A DNA stretch of 64,000 bases from Danxiaibacter sp048498555 (lineage in GTDB: Bacteria > Bacteroidota > Bacteroidia > Chitinophagales > Chitinophagaceae). The position numbers and the translations under genes are program-made. This document shows positions 63,806 to 64,000 of this stretch, one piece after another; positions within the stretch are counted from its first letter, which is position 1, and every line of letters starts with the position of its first letter. The notes beneath the pieces were generated by a model. That model had not been told where the DNA came from. It did no database searches and was given only the letters and a program-made list of their open reading frames with translations. The DNA lies in contig JBEHXT010000020.1 in the NCBI GenBank assembly GCA_048498555.1, forward strand, positions 17,037-81,036, given 5' to 3'.

Positions 63806-64000
63806 GGGGAGAGCTTAAAGCTGGTTGTAAGTTGTACGTTATACGTTGTACGCTTATTCAAGCGAAGGATAGAGGCTGAACAGATTGTGTGTAATAAGTT
63901 TTTTAGGTAATGTGGTCAAAAATGGTTGGTGGTGATTCAATGAATAAATGTTATAATGCGAGTGACAGCCTTAAGAGGAAATGAGCTCTGGTGGAGACCA
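63806..64000. other. Intergenic tail, nothing assigned
   Basis: It contains the word repeats GTTGTAAGTTGTACGTTATA and CGTTGTACG (63826-63851) and no open frame of note. Confidence 0.4.

Overview
The window reads as chromosomal DNA of a member of the Bacteroidota, most likely of the Chitinophagaceae type. The reasons are a SusC/SusD pair with an STN-bearing SusC, a FecR-type anti-sigma factor and an ECF sigma factor, three proteins with C-terminal type IX secretion (T9SS) sorting domains, many lipoproteins, start sites that mostly lack a Shine-Dalgarno sequence, and -7 promoter boxes of the form TAnnTTTG. No rRNA, tRNA, CRISPR array, insertion sequence or prophage was seen. The taxonomic placement is inferred from gene content only.

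Layout. 1-5.7 kb: a truncated NHL-repeat protein, an eqolisin-like (G1) glutamic peptidase, and a large secreted FG-GAP/IPT protein with a T9SS domain. 6.5-18.9 kb: a striking block on the + strand of three tandem exported sulfatases (CTAGR active sites), four paralogous exported DUF1254/DUF1214 proteins, and a lipoprotein beta-carbonic anhydrase between the second and third of them. 19-30 kb: mostly single genes, namely a membrane protein of unknown function, a FtsX/MacB-type permease, an SDR, a ring-cleaving dioxygenase/esterase pair like MhqO/MhqD, an LCM-type methyltransferase, a HopJ family protein and a GloA2-like VOC protein. 29.9-32.5 kb: a DNA-alkylation repair cluster on the - strand (PF09859 oxygenase, AraC-MGMT Ada-like protein, AlkB, and a stand-alone Ada-type zinc domain). 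Two of its promoters share a sequence block that resembles an Ada box.

32.6-40 kb: a DUF3175 protein, a gluzincin metallopeptidase coupled to a metallo-beta-lactamase-fold protein, a secreted ThuA protein, and a repeat-rich T9SS protein with a peptidase S74 chaperone domain. 40.5-44.2 kb: an exported SAM hydrolase (DUF62/SAM hydroxide adenosyltransferase) directly followed by a TonB-dependent receptor. 44.4-52.6 kb: a nutrient-uptake locus (FecR, STN-SusC, SusD, DUF3823 lipoprotein) facing an ECF sigma factor on the other strand. 52.9-55.9 kb: an exported penicillin-acylase-type Ntn hydrolase and a GH75 chitosanase-like protein. 56-60.5 kb: a possible micro-transcript with a 15-residue ORF, then a HupE/UreJ-like, TPR and DUF4331 group on the - strand. 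60.8-63.8 kb: an exported Gfo/Idh/MocA oxidoreductase, a Lys/Ala-rich basic protein, and a RhlE-like DEAD-box helicase.

Together the genes describe an environmental bacterium equipped for taking up and degrading sulfated, amide or polysaccharide substrates at the cell surface, with stress and alkylation repair functions. The least explained pieces are the sulfatase/DUF1254/carbonic anhydrase block, the secreted SAM hydrolase next to a receptor, the peptidase-MBL pair, and the apparent Ada regulon with a split and altered Ada zinc domain.
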